From the NCBI GenBank assembly GCA_043733485.1, contig JAYTGN010000057.1:19780-83779 (forward strand): a stretch of DNA of 64,000 bases, given 5' to 3'. The translations under genes were made by a program, and so were the position numbers. The stretch comes from Urbifossiella sp043733485 (lineage in GTDB: Bacteria > Planctomycetota > Planctomycetia > Gemmatales > Gemmataceae). This document shows positions 1-8,165 of this stretch, piece by piece. The notes beneath the pieces are model-generated. The model worked only from the letters and a program-made list of their open reading frames with translations. It made no database searches and was not told the origin of the DNA. Position 1 is the first letter of the stretch; each line of letters opens with the position of its first letter.

Positions 1-395
1 TCCACCAGCGACTTCCCGGAAAGGTGCCCGCAACGTTTCGGCATCTGCTGATCTTCAAGGTGAATCCCGGCCACGCCAGCCGCTTCGAAGAGCCGCACGG
101 TTCGCTCGACGTTCAGCGATTCGCCGAAACCGGTGTCGGCATCGCAGAGCACGGGCAGGGTCGTGGCCTGTGCGGTGAGTTGGGCGTGATAGACGAACTC
201 GGTGAGCGTGAGCAGCCCGATGTCCGGGATGCCGTTGCCGGCAGACAACGCTCCGCCGGAAAGGTAGACGGCGCGGAAGCCGATCCGCTCGGCCATTTTG
301 GCGACGAGCGGATTGAAGACGCCCGGCAATGCGATCGGCCCGGCGTTCCAGGCGTCGCGGAGCTGCCGACCGGGAGAAGCGAAAGTTGCGGGCAT
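1..395 (-). CDS. prpB: Methylisocitrate lyase / PEP mutase superfamily protein, 3' part outside window
   Basis: The reading frame runs leftward from an ATG at 393-395 and leaves the window after about 131 codons, so the gene is cut by the window edge. Visible family signatures are YLSGGALSAG near residue 46, the metal/substrate motif DADTGFGE near residue 84 and KRCGH near residue 121, which carries the catalytic Cys of isocitrate-lyase/methylisocitrate-lyase enzymes. The family cleaves 2-methylisocitrate or related C-C/C-P substrates with Mg2+. It is divergent from the tRNA promoter at 475-502. The superfamily is certain; prpB versus oxaloacetate decarboxylase or phosphonomutase is inferred from the KRCGH motif. 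Confidence 0.88.
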   Translation of the reverse strand, partial: MPATFASPGRQLRDAWNAGPIALPGVFNPLVAKMAERIGFRAVYLSGGALSAGNGIPDIGLLTLTEFVYHAQLTAQATTLPVLCDADTGFGESLNVERTVRLFEAAGVAGIHLEDQQMPKRCGHLSGKSLV

Positions 396-474
396 GATGC
401 CGGTTAGAATAGGGATTCCGTGGCGTCGCGCGAACCCGATCGCCAGCGGGTTCGTCCAAATTCCACGAGCAGAG

Positions 475-502
475 TTGACACCAGCGGCAACTCACTTATA
501 AT
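475..502 (+). promoter_or_regulatory. Sigma-70 type promoter for the tRNA-Ile/tRNA-Ala unit
   Basis: A perfect -35 TTGACA (475-480) is followed after 16 bp by a perfect -10 TATAAT (497-502). Transcription would begin near 509 and read into the leader and the two tRNA genes. It is one of the best consensus promoters seen in the window, as expected for stable RNA genes. Confidence 0.8.
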
Positions 503-568
503 CTCTCACTGTAACCCTTCTTCACGGTGGCCGATGATCGCGACCCGGATTATTATCGCAGCGGGGTA

Positions 569-601
569 GCTCTCACCGGGAACCGGGTGTTCCGTGAGAG
601 C
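569..601 (+). other. Long hairpin in the tRNA leader
   Basis: GCTCTCAC (569-576) pairs with GTGAGAGC (594-601), with an inner GGAAC/GTTCC stem. The 3' side shares bases 599-601 with the next, terminator-like hairpin, so the two structures compete at their junction. This could be an attenuator or part of a small RNA starting near 509. Confidence 0.5.
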
Positions 602-625
602 CAAACCGGATTCGGTTTGGCTTTT
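599..625 (+). terminator. Terminator-like hairpin inside the tRNA leader
   Basis: A perfect 10-bp stem (599-608 with 613-622) with a four-base loop is followed by TTTT and a T-rich stretch. It lies between the promoter (TSS near 509) and tRNA-Ile at 647. It would either end a short RNA of about 115 nt or act as a partial attenuator of tRNA transcription. Confidence 0.55.
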
Positions 626-646
626 GTGTTTGAAGGGATTGGCTTC

Positions 647-720
647 GCGCGTATAGCTCAGTTGGCTAGAGCGCAGCTCTGATAAAGCTGAGGTCCTTGG
701 TTCGAATCCAAGTACGCGCA
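647..720 (+). tRNA. tRNA-Ile (anticodon GAU)
   Basis: A full cloverleaf can be folded: acceptor 647-653 with 713-719, D stem 656-659/669-672, anticodon stem 674-678/686-690 with loop CTGATAA (anticodon GAT at 681-683), T stem 696-700/708-712 with TTCGAAT loop, and discriminator A720. CCA is not encoded. It is followed 57 nt later by tRNA-Ala and shares its promoter. Confidence 0.97.
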
Positions 721-777
721 CTGAGAGTTGGCGAGCCGAGCCCCGTCAGGGGCCGGGTGAGTCGGATGCATGCAAGC

Positions 778-850
778 GGGGAAGTAGCTCAACTGGTAGA
801 GCGCCTGCTTTGCAAGCAGGAGGTCAGGGGTTCGATTCCCCTCTTCTCCA
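778..850 (+). tRNA. tRNA-Ala (anticodon UGC)
   Basis: The cloverleaf is acceptor 778-784 with 843-849 (one G-U pair), D stem 787-790/799-802, anticodon stem 804-808/816-820 with loop TTTGCAA (anticodon TGC), T stem 826-830/838-842, discriminator A850. CCA is not encoded. Ile-GAU followed by Ala-UGC is the pair normally found in the 16S-23S spacer, but no rRNA flanks it here. Positions 851-1119 hold a small hairpin (854-870) and no gene I can support. Confidence 0.97.
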
Positions 851-1119
851 TTCGTAGCGTTTCACGCTACCTCAGGTCTGTTCCGGGTGCGACGAATGGC
901 GAATTCTGTGGAAGCCTTCCACCGAATCACCCGATAGCTCGTTCTCGCAACCTCATCCCCTCCTACCTTGCTCGCCCTTCGCGGTCGCGGCCGATCCCGA
1001 CGACCCGCCGATGGCGAGAAACATGGCGTTCGCGCAGCGGCCGAGGCGGGCGCGTACCGGTTAGCGTTAGCGGCTCTTGATACACTTCGCTGGCGACTCG
1101 GATCAAGAAGCGGTGTCCG

Positions 1120-3498
1120 ATGGAAGTACTTCCGGTCCTGGCACTTCCCGACGCCGTTCACTGGCCGCCGGTCGATCTGGCTGCGGAGCCCAACCAACCC
1201 TACGACCTCGCGGCATTCTTCTCGCCCGTGCCTCCGAGCGAGAATGCCGCACCACTTTATCTCGACGCTCTGGCCGAGTTCGATTCGGGAATGTCCGTGT
1301 GCTTCCCAGAGAAACGGCGAGCCGCCGTCCACGAGCGAGGCCTGCGTCGCCAGGAAGCACTCGCGCAGATTCTCGATTCGGCCTCCGGCCGAGCTGCTCT
1401 CTGGGTGAACGCGGAGACTCAAGAGCGCGTGCTCGGCACCTACGATTTGGGCTTCCAGAAACTACAGAGGGCACAAGAACGGCCCAAGTGTTCGTTCGAG
1501 CTCGGCCCTACGGCGTCCGCTCAGGTGCCTCATGCAATGGCAGCTCGACAAGTCGTAACGATCGCTCGCATGCGAAATGATCGCGAGTTGTTTCGCGGCG
1601 AGTTCGGCCGGCCAATTGCGACTCTGGAAATCGTCTTTCGTCTTGCCCGAGATCTCAAGGCGCGGGCCTCGCTGATGTGTCAGTTGGTCGCCATCGGGTT
1701 GGAATCTCAGATTCGCGAATTGGTTCTGGACATCCTCCGCCGCCCCGATTTACGCGTTGAACATCTGGATGGCTTGCTGCGCGCCCTAGAGCGTGCTGAG
1801 CGAGAGGCTTTGCCCGATCCGCTGGCGGAAGGCCACAGCGTGGAGTACGTCTACGCCCGCGCTGGTCTCCGCGACCTAGAGCATCGCACCGGCGACTGGT
1901 CGCACGAAGGCATCCCGAAGTTGGGGGCGGCCTGGGGTGAGATCAACACCTTCGGTGAGTTCATGGTCCAGTGCGGGAAGATGTTCACCGCAATGAATTC
2001 GGCCGACAACATCGAGCGAACTGCGGAAGAGATCGACGCGGAACTCGACCGGATGGGGCGGGAGGATTTCCAGCGGGAAGTCCGGCAGGTTGTCGAGTAT
2101 TATCGGAAGCTGATCGCCGTCTCACGTCGGCCGTACCAGGATCAGGTCGCCAATTTCCCCAAGGCAGAAGGGTTCTACCTGAATCTCCCGGGAGCATCTC
2201 GCGCCAAATTCCCGCTGATCTTTGCGCGTCCCGTGGCCGGGTTGCGGTTGGTCCGCTGCCTGGTCGCCGTTCGCCGCTGGCAATTGACGGAGTCGAGTCC
2301 GCCGACGGACCTTCAAGTTGTCGTTCGGGCCGCGGGGCTGGATGTCGTGCCGACTGACCCATTCGGCGATGGTCCGATCCGGATGGCCTGGGTGGCCGGC
2401 GAACCGGTGGTCTATTCTGTCGGAGCGGATGGTCGGGACGATGGCGGCCTGATCGACTGGAACAACGGCGAACGACCCGGCGACTTCATCCTTCGCTTGA
2501 ACCCGTTGCCGCAAACGGCCGCGCCGCAATCGCCGCAACCACCGACACAGGTCGTGCAGTTGCCGGTTGCCGGCGGAGCTTCCCCGAGGCCCTCGAAGGG
2601 ATCTTTCAAGCTCTTTCGCTTTGCGGGAACGGATGTCTACGTTCACTGGTCGTGGTTTCTGGTCGCGTTCATTCTGATCCGCGACCGGCCGGTACTTTAC
2701 TCTTCGTTCGCTTGGGACGTGGCGGCATACGCGGGTGGGTTCGTCCTCGTGTTGCTCCACGAATTCGGCCATGTGTTCGCGTGCCGGAGCGTCCGCGGAT
2801 CTGCGGATCGAATCGTATTGTGGCCATTGGGTGGGCTGGCCTTCGTCGCACCGCCGCCGCGGCCAGGTGCCTATCTGTGGACGATCGTCGCCGGACCGCT
2901 TGTCAATGTGATTCTCGCGCCGATCCTGATCGGTTTGGCCTGGGCAACTGTGCCCGTCGGAAACGTGGGAACGAACCGGGACTTTTTTCTCTTGATGCGG
3001 GAATGGGCGGTCTTCAATCTGGTGATGTTGGTGTTCAATGCGTTGCCCGCTTTCCCACTCGATGGCGGCCAAATCCTGTTCGCGATCCTTTGGAAGTGCT
3101 TCGGCCGGTCGCGGGGTCTGATGATTGCGAGCGTCTTTGGGCTCGTCTGTGGGATCGTGCTCTTCGCGCTCGCGGCACTTTACGCCAAGTGGTGGCCCGC
3201 CATCACGGCCGCGTTCATCTGCTACGGAGCAGTGAGCGGCATCCGGGCGGCCCGCAAGCTCGCTCCTCTCGATCGCGCAACCCGTCGACGGGAATACACG
3301 TGCCCCGGCTGCCGAAGTCATCCACCCATCGGGGCATTCTGGAGTTGCCCACAGTGCAAGGTGACCACGGATGTCTTCGATCCGTTGCAGGTTTGCCCCA
3401 AGTGCAAGATACTCTTCCTTGTCGTGAGTTGCCCGGAGTGCGGACAGCAGCGGTTTGGCGGCGAGTGGTTTCAGTCTGAAGGTGGGTCGCAGACTTGA
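1120..3498 (+). CDS. Site-2 protease (M50) membrane metalloprotease with unknown N-terminal domain and C-terminal zinc ribbons
   Basis: This is a three-part protein of 792 residues. Residues 1-470 are a soluble domain of unknown function resembling the secreted paralogs encoded at 49.1-51.7 kb (shared tail motif DPFGDGP... versus DPFTGRP/DPYTGKP). Residues about 490-700 are a multi-pass M50 peptidase domain with the zinc motif HEFGH (H547, E548, H551) and the third-ligand motif PLDGGQ (D648). Residues about 728-775 carry two CxxC zinc-ribbon pairs. Site-2 proteases cut substrates within membranes, often releasing regulators. The fusion suggests a substrate-recruiting or sensing N-terminus; that part is inference. 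A proline-rich linker lies at about 463-490. Confidence 0.85.
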   Translation: MEVLPVLALPDAVHWPPVDLAAEPNQPYDLAAFFSPVPPSENAAPLYLDALAEFDSGMSVCFPEKRRAAVHERGLRRQEALAQILDSASGRAALWVNAETQERVLGTYDLGFQKLQRAQERPKCSFELGPTASAQVPHAMAARQVVTIARMRNDRELFRGEFGRPIATLEIVFRLARDLKARASLMCQLVAIGLESQIRELVLDILRRPDLRVEHLDGLLRALERAEREALPDPLAEGHSVEYVYARAGLRDLEHRTGDWSHEGIPKLGAAWGEINTFGEFMVQCGKMFTAMNSADNIERTAEEIDAELDRMGREDFQREVRQVVEYYRKLIAVSRRPYQDQVANFPKAEGFYLNLPGASRAKFPLIFARPVAGLRLVRCLVAVRRWQLTESSPPTDLQVVVRAAGLDVVPTDPFGDGPIRMAWVAGEPVVYSVGADGRDDGGLIDWNNGERPGDFILRLNPLPQTAAPQSPQPPTQVVQLPVAGGASPRPSKGSFKLFRFAGTDVYVHWSWFLVAFILIRDRPVLYSSFAWDVAAYAGGFVLVLLHEFGHVFACRSVRGSADRIVLWPLGGLAFVAPPPRPGAYLWTIVAGPLVNVILAPILIGLAWATVPVGNVGTNRDFFLLMREWAVFNLVMLVFNALPAFPLDGGQILFAILWKCFGRSRGLMIASVFGLVCGIVLFALAALYAKWWPAITAAFICYGAVSGIRAARKLAPLDRATRRREYTCPGCRSHPPIGAFWSCPQCKVTTDVFDPLQVCPKCKILFLVVSCPECGQQRFGGEWFQSEGGSQT

Positions 3499-3651
3499 TT
3501 TCTCACGATCCTCATCGTTGGGCTAGTTCGCGAAGCGTGCGGGCGGTTCCCGCCTGCCAGGAGGAAGAACGATTGCGATACAGATGTACATGCAAGTCTT
3601 CGGTAAGATGATTGCCTCATTTCGCCCGTCGTTCGTTCCGGATGTGAGTCC

Positions 3652-4653
3652 ATGCTTCGCTACCTTGCCGCGGCTTGCCAGACGGACTTTCCGAACCCGG
3701 CCACCCGCGCCGAAATCCCGGACCGCGTCGGCCACATGCTCGGCATGATCGATCGCGCCGTCATCGGCTACCGGCCCTTCGGCGATGTCAAACTTTGCGT
3801 CTTCCCCGAGTTCGCCCACACCGCGCCCATCTTCGAAACGGTCGAGGAACTCCGCGACAAACTCGCCGTCGCGCTGCCCAACGACCAGACCGACCGCTAT
3901 GCGAAAAAGTGCAAGGAACTCGGCGTCTACGTTCAAACCGGCAGCTTCCTCGAAGTGGACGCGAAGTACCTCGGCGTCGTGTTCAACACCACGTGCCTCA
4001 TCGGCCCGGACGGGTTGCTGTACAAGTACCGCAAGGTGCATCCGTGGCTGCCGTGGGAAGTTCACGCCAGCCCGCACGACATCCCCGGCTACTCGGAGCC
4101 GATGTTCCCCGTTGCCGAGACCGAGATCGGCGTGCTCGGCTGTGCCATCTGCTACGACTGGCTCTTTCCCGAGGCGATTCGCGAACTCGCACTTCAAGGA
4201 GCCGAGGTACTCATCCGCGTCTCGGCGTACATGGACCCGTGGGGCGCGACCGCACCGATGGATTGGTGGACGGTGGTGAATCGCTGCCGGGCGCTGGAGA
4301 ATGTGGCATGCGTGGTGGCCGCGAATCAGGGGGCCGGCGCGAAGCACTACCCGCCGTTCACGTGGCCCGGCGGCAGCATGATCGTCGATCACGACGGTCG
4401 CATTCTTACGCAGGCGGACCCCGGCCCCGGGGAGAAGATCGTGGTCGGCCCCGTGGATGTGGCCGCGGTTCGGGCCGAACGCGAACGGCGCACCGGGCAC
4501 TGCATGTTGGCGCATCGCCGGGTCGAGGCGTATCCGCATTCGCTCGCGCCGTCGTATCCCACGGGCATGGCGGCCGCGGGTTCCCTCACGGTTGTGGGGA
4601 ACGAGGAGCGGACGCGCGAAGCGAAGGCCCGTGGTGTTCGCGCGAAGGCCTGA
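3652..4653 (+). CDS. Nitrilase-superfamily carbon-nitrogen hydrolase (amidase-like)
   Basis: The 333-residue cytoplasmic enzyme has the complete catalytic triad of the nitrilase superfamily: E53 in FPEF, K128 in YRKVH and the nucleophile C167 in GCAICYD. These enzymes hydrolyse amides, nitriles or carbamoyl compounds. The residues after the Cys (Y-D-W) and the overall length are like aliphatic amidase/formamidase branches, but the substrate cannot be assigned. It is followed 54 bp later by a secreted PQQ-propeller gene on the same strand, so co-transcription is possible. Confidence 0.87.
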   Translation: MLRYLAAACQTDFPNPATRAEIPDRVGHMLGMIDRAVIGYRPFGDVKLCVFPEFAHTAPIFETVEELRDKLAVALPNDQTDRYAKKCKELGVYVQTGSFLEVDAKYLGVVFNTTCLIGPDGLLYKYRKVHPWLPWEVHASPHDIPGYSEPMFPVAETEIGVLGCAICYDWLFPEAIRELALQGAEVLIRVSAYMDPWGATAPMDWWTVVNRCRALENVACVVAANQGAGAKHYPPFTWPGGSMIVDHDGRILTQADPGPGEKIVVGPVDVAAVRAERERRTGHCMLAHRRVEAYPHSLAPSYPTGMAAAGSLTVVGNEERTREAKARGVRAKA

Positions 4654-4707
4654 TCTGCGTACAATTCCTGGAAGCGAATTCGTTCCCGCTCATCACGAGA
4701 CTCCGCG

Positions 4708-6081
4708 ATGCGATTGATTTTGGCACTGATCACCGGCGTGTTATTGCTCGGCACCGCGCAGGCCGAAGATTGGCCTCAGTGGCTCGGCGCGAAGCGCGAT
4801 GGCGTCTGGCGCGAAACCGGCATCGTGGACAAATTCCCGGCCGGCGGGCCGAAGGTGCTTTGGCGGCAGCCGTGCGGCGCGGGATACTCCAGCCCCACCG
4901 TCGCCAACGGCAAACTGTTCCTCTCCGAGTTCGTTCCCAACGAAGGTGAGAAACTCCCCTCGGGTGGCTTCAGCAAGAGCCGCACCGTGGGGAAGGAACG
5001 CCTCTCGTGCCGCGACGCCACCACGGGCAAGGAAGCGTGGGTCGTCGACTTCCCCGTGACGTACACGATCTCGTATCCCGGCGGGCCGCGGGTGATGCCC
5101 ACCGTCGATGGCGACCGCGTTTACACCATGGGCGCGATGGGCGATCTTCGCTGCCACGAGGTCGCTGGCGGCAAGCTCGTCTGGTCGAAGAACTTCCCCA
5201 AGGATTACGAAGCGCAGATACCCATCTGGGGCTTCTCGTCGCATCCGCTCATCGACGGCGACAAACTCATCTGCCTCGCGGGGGGTTCCAACGATCGCCT
5301 CGCGATGGCCTTCGACAAGAAGACCGGCAAGGAACTGTGGGCTTCGCAGAGCTGCGCCGGCGATTTCGGCTACTGCCCGCCGATGATCTACGAGTTCGGC
5401 GGCAAGCGCCAGTTGATCGTCTGGCATACCCGCGCCGTCGTCGGCCTCGACCCCGAGACCGGCAAGCGAATCTGGCGCACCGACTTCGACGTGAAGTTCG
5501 CCCTCACCGCACCGACGCCTCGCAAGGTCGGCGACGACGGCCTGTTCATCACCTCGTTCTACAACGGCTCGCTGTTCTTGAAGGTGAGCGCGGACAAGGC
5601 CGAGGTGGTGTGGAAGAGCCAGGCCAAGGGCGAACAGGCGGGCCAGACGACCGACCTGAGTTCGATCATGCCGACGCCCGTTGTCGATGGCGACTACGTC
5701 TACGGCGTCTGCAGCTACGGCCAACTCCGCTGCCTGGAGGCGAAAACGGGCAAGCGAGTGTGGGAGTCGATGCAGGCCACGCGCGGGAAACTCACTCCGG
5801 AGAAGGTCGCCGCCGAGGAGACGCCGGGTCAGGGCGAACGCTGGTCCAACGCATTTCTCACGCCGCACGAAGGCCGTTACTTTCTCTTCAACGAGCAGGG
5901 CGATTTGATCATCGCGAAGCTCTCGCCGAAAGGCTACGAGGAACTCGACCGCACGCACGTGATCGATCCGACGAACACGATGGCCGGCCGCAAGGTGGTC
6001 TGGGTGCCTCCCGCGTTCGCGAACAAGTGCGTCTTCATTCGCAACGATACCGAGGTGATCTGCGTCAGCCTGGCGAAGTGA
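4708..6081 (+). CDS. Secreted PQQ-like beta-propeller repeat protein
   Basis: The 457-residue product starts with a signal peptide (MRLILALITGVLLLGTAQA, cleavage before EDWPQWLG). The rest is built from repeats of the GxxYW / D..TGK.LW type seen in PQQ-like/BamB propellers, for example DKKTGKELW, DPETGKRIW and EAKTGKRVW. WPQWLG at the mature N-terminus is typical of a large planctomycete family. No enzymatic residues are evident; a scaffold or sugar/polymer-binding role is possible. A second, similar protein is encoded at 44925-46325. Confidence 0.9.
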   Translation: MRLILALITGVLLLGTAQAEDWPQWLGAKRDGVWRETGIVDKFPAGGPKVLWRQPCGAGYSSPTVANGKLFLSEFVPNEGEKLPSGGFSKSRTVGKERLSCRDATTGKEAWVVDFPVTYTISYPGGPRVMPTVDGDRVYTMGAMGDLRCHEVAGGKLVWSKNFPKDYEAQIPIWGFSSHPLIDGDKLICLAGGSNDRLAMAFDKKTGKELWASQSCAGDFGYCPPMIYEFGGKRQLIVWHTRAVVGLDPETGKRIWRTDFDVKFALTAPTPRKVGDDGLFITSFYNGSLFLKVSADKAEVVWKSQAKGEQAGQTTDLSSIMPTPVVDGDYVYGVCSYGQLRCLEAKTGKRVWESMQATRGKLTPEKVAAEETPGQGERWSNAFLTPHEGRYFLFNEQGDLIIAKLSPKGYEELDRTHVIDPTNTMAGRKVVWVPPAFANKCVFIRNDTEVICVSLAK

Positions 6082-6150
6082 TAAGAGGCTGCGGTATTTT
6101 CGGAGGGGGCGTGGTAAGCTAATCGTAGCGTTCTCGCCCAGGGGCAGCGC

Positions 6151-6435
6151 ATGGATCTTCGTTACCATCGTTCGCCGACTACAGGCTTACCCCACATCTA
6201 CGATCACGGTGTGAGGGAAGCGGAGGTCGAATGAATCCTGGCCCATCCCGGCGAGGAAGGTCCAGGAACAAATGGCTCACGGCAGGCGATAGGACAAACA
6301 GAATCCGGGCGCTTTCTCCGAGTAGTCTTTGTACCCGATGAGGATGGGGATGGGATTTTCGTGGTGACGGCTTACCCGCTTGCGGGCAAGGCGCTCCAGG
6401 CTTACCACAAGCGAAAAAGGAGACGCAAGCAATGA
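6151..6435 (+). pseudogene. Small basic toxin-like protein gene interrupted by an in-frame TGA
   Basis: An ATG at 6151 (purine-rich AGGGGCAG upstream) opens a 94-codon frame ending at TGA 6433-6435. Codon 28 (6232-6234) is TGA; the frame otherwise stays open and ends in a run of Lys/Arg. The pattern (LPHIYDHGV..., SRQAIGQTESGRFLRVVFVPD..., basic tail) is that of a small DUF4258/BrnT-like family that I recall from planctomycetes; the family name is tentative. Its last codon overlaps the next gene's start as ATGA, as in a toxin-antitoxin cassette. Either a nonsense mutation has killed the gene or TGA is read through. Confidence 0.7.
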
Positions 6436-6635
6436 ACGAACAGAAATTTCCGCCGGGCTGGGACGAGTCGCGGGTTCAAAAACTCATTGAGGAACTCGAT
6501 GCTCGGAGCGACGACGAATGGGTCGCGGCCGATGAAGCCTCCGCAGCCGATGGGGAGGAGCAAACGGTCGTGACTGTTCCATCGAAATTGATGCCGGAGA
6601 TTCGACGACTTCTCGCGACTCACAAGAGTCCGTGA
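6432..6635 (+). CDS. Small acidic partner protein (antitoxin-like)
   Basis: This 67-residue acidic protein (FPPGWDESRVQKLIEELDARSDDEW..., ending LMPEIRRLLATHKSP) starts inside the stop codon of the interrupted toxin-like gene (ATGA overlap at 6432-6435). Size, acidity and coupling fit an antitoxin partner. The function is inferred from context only. It remains intact although the upstream gene carries a stop. Confidence 0.7.
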   Translation: MNEQKFPPGWDESRVQKLIEELDARSDDEWVAADEASAADGEEQTVVTVPSKLMPEIRRLLATHKSP

Positions 6636-6644
6636 AGTCTTCGC

Positions 6645-7295
6645 TCACGCGACTCCGGGCAGCAAGTCCAGCAGTTCCGCGAAGTCTTTCAGCACGCGGT
6701 CCGGCCCCGTCGCTTCGGCGGACTCTTTTCCTGCGGCTCCGCCGTGCACCAACCACACGATCATGTCCGCGGCCCGCGCCGTGTGAACGTCGATGGCCAT
6801 GTCCCCGACATAGACGCTCTCTTCGCGAGAAACGCCGAGAAGCCGAAGTGCCTCGATTACCATCGCGGGGTCCGGCTTCGCCCGACCCTGAACGTCGTCC
6901 GGCCCCAGCACCGCCAGCATCATCGGGCTCAACCCGAACGACTCGACCAACTGCTTCGTGAAACTCACCTGCTTGTTGCTGCACACGGCGAGTTTCAGAC
7001 CGCGGCGGTCCAGTTCTCGCAACGTGGCCTCGACGCCCGGCATCAACTTGGTTCCCGCGAACATCACGGAGGCGTGGTGTTCGCGGTAGCGTTCGACGGC
7101 TTCGTGCGGATCGTGGCCGGGAACCAGTTCCACCATGAGTTGCGGAAGGCCGAAGCCGACGTGCTCGCGAACGGTTGCTTCGTGCAGCGCTGGCAAGCCA
7201 AACGTGGAGCGCACGTGATTCGTACTCGCCGTGATGGCGGCGAAACTATCGGCGAGCGTTCCATCGAAATCGAACAGAGCGGCGCGAATTGGCAT
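6645..7295 (-). CDS. HAD-family phosphatase (phosphoglycolate-phosphatase-like)
   Basis: The 216-residue soluble hydrolase starts best at ATG 7293-7295 (MPIRAALFDFDGT). The nucleophile motif is DFDGT with D9 and D11; motif II is CSNK, motif III K in AKPDP, and motif IV VGDMAIDV. The helical cap and length match the Gph/PGP subfamily, which dephosphorylates 2-phosphoglycolate or similar small phosphate esters. It is divergent from the sigma-factor gene and shares a 63-bp intergenic region with it. Confidence 0.88.
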   Translation of the reverse strand: MPIRAALFDFDGTLADSFAAITASTNHVRSTFGLPALHEATVREHVGFGLPQLMVELVPGHDPHEAVERYREHHASVMFAGTKLMPGVEATLRELDRRGLKLAVCSNKQVSFTKQLVESFGLSPMMLAVLGPDDVQGRAKPDPAMVIEALRLLGVSREESVYVGDMAIDVHTARAADMIVWLVHGGAAGKESAEATGPDRVLKDFAELLDLLPGVA

Positions 7296-7327
7296 GAAAC
7301 GTTCCTCGGTAGTCTCTTCCCGATTGG

Positions 7328-7333
7328 TATAAT
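7328..7333 (+). promoter_or_regulatory. -10 element upstream of the ECF sigma gene
   Basis: A perfect TATAAT lies 25 bp before the sigma-factor ATG in the short divergent region. No good -35 box is visible at the expected distance, so an activator or an alternative sigma factor may be needed. Confidence 0.4.
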
Positions 7334-7358
7334 GCGCCCAGTACCGCGCGAGCAAGCG

Positions 7359-7919
7359 ATGACCCAGATTGAACCCGTAACTGCCGAGCTAGTGTTCCGC
7401 GAGCACGCGCCGCGGATCTACAACATCGCTCGGCGCATGCTCGGTAACGACGCCGACGCCGAGGATGTCACTCAAGACGTGCTCCTTCAAGTCATCCGCA
7501 AGATCGACACCTTCCGCGGGGATTCGCAACTGTCCACTTGGCTGCACCGCGTGACCGTGAACGCGGCCCTCGCCTTCCGCCAGAAGCGATCCAACCGCCA
7601 GAAGCACGAAACGTCCGAGGTGCCGGACAGTTTGCTCGAAGTGGCTCCGGTTCATTCGCCGGTGAAGCGTTGGAACGTGGGGCCGGACGAACCCGTACTC
7701 GAAGCCGAGCAGAGTGCCGTGATCGAGAAGGCAATTGGGGAACTGCCCGGCCCCTTTCGCGACGTCTACGTCTTGGCGGATGTCGAGGGGTTGCCCAACG
7801 ACGAAATCGCGGGCATGCTCGGGCTCTCGGTTCCGGCGGTGAAGAGCCGCCTGCATCGCGCCCGATTGCGGATGCGCGATTCGCTGGCCCCGCACTTCGA
7901 GGGAGGGATCGCCACGTGA
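7359..7919 (+). CDS. RNA polymerase ECF sigma factor (RpoE-like)
   Basis: The 186-residue protein starts at ATG 7359. Region 2 (DAEDVTQDVLLQVIRKIDTF...STWLHRVTVN, about residues 28-68) binds core polymerase and the -10 element. After a linker, region 4 (PGPFRDVYVLADVEGLPNDEIAGMLGLSVPAVKSRLHRARLRMR) provides the HTH for the -35. It overlaps by GTGA with the next gene, a zinc anti-sigma-like protein, so the pair forms a classical sigma/anti-sigma operon. Confidence 0.92.
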   Translation: MTQIEPVTAELVFREHAPRIYNIARRMLGNDADAEDVTQDVLLQVIRKIDTFRGDSQLSTWLHRVTVNAALAFRQKRSNRQKHETSEVPDSLLEVAPVHSPVKRWNVGPDEPVLEAEQSAVIEKAIGELPGPFRDVYVLADVEGLPNDEIAGMLGLSVPAVKSRLHRARLRMRDSLAPHFEGGIAT

Positions 7920-8161
7920 ACCTGACCTGCGAAGAACTGCTGCAATTGCTCTACGACCACCACGAAGGCGAACTCGCGATCGAAGTTCGCGAGTCGTTCG
8001 AAGCCCACCTGGTGATCTGCCGGGATTGCACGCACTACGTGGAATCGTACACGCACACGGTTCGGATCGTGCGGAAGCTGCCGCGCTGCGGGATCCCTCA
8101 GGACGTGGAAGCTCGCCTCCGCGCGAAGCTGAGCGAACACCTCGGCGAGACCATAGACTAG
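7916..8161 (+). CDS. Small zinc-binding anti-sigma factor-like protein
   Basis: Translation most likely starts at GTG 7916-7918, which overlaps the sigma gene stop (GTGA). The 81-residue product has an early Cys (LTCEELL) and the ZAS signature H-x3-C-x2-C (HLVICRDC). This is the zinc motif of anti-sigma factors such as RsrA/ChrR-type proteins and the zf-HC2 family. No membrane segment is present, so it would be a soluble sensor that binds the ECF factor encoded just upstream. The role is inferred from motif plus coupling. Confidence 0.8.
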   Translation: MNLTCEELLQLLYDHHEGELAIEVRESFEAHLVICRDCTHYVESYTHTVRIVRKLPRCGIPQDVEARLRAKLSEHLGETID

Positions 8162-8165
8162 CTCC

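Noticed and set aside
509..625. 5S rRNA, 4.5S/SRP RNA or tmRNA in the tRNA leader
   Set aside because: Size would fit 5S, but the conserved 5S loops and the SRP GGAA/AGCA core are absent.
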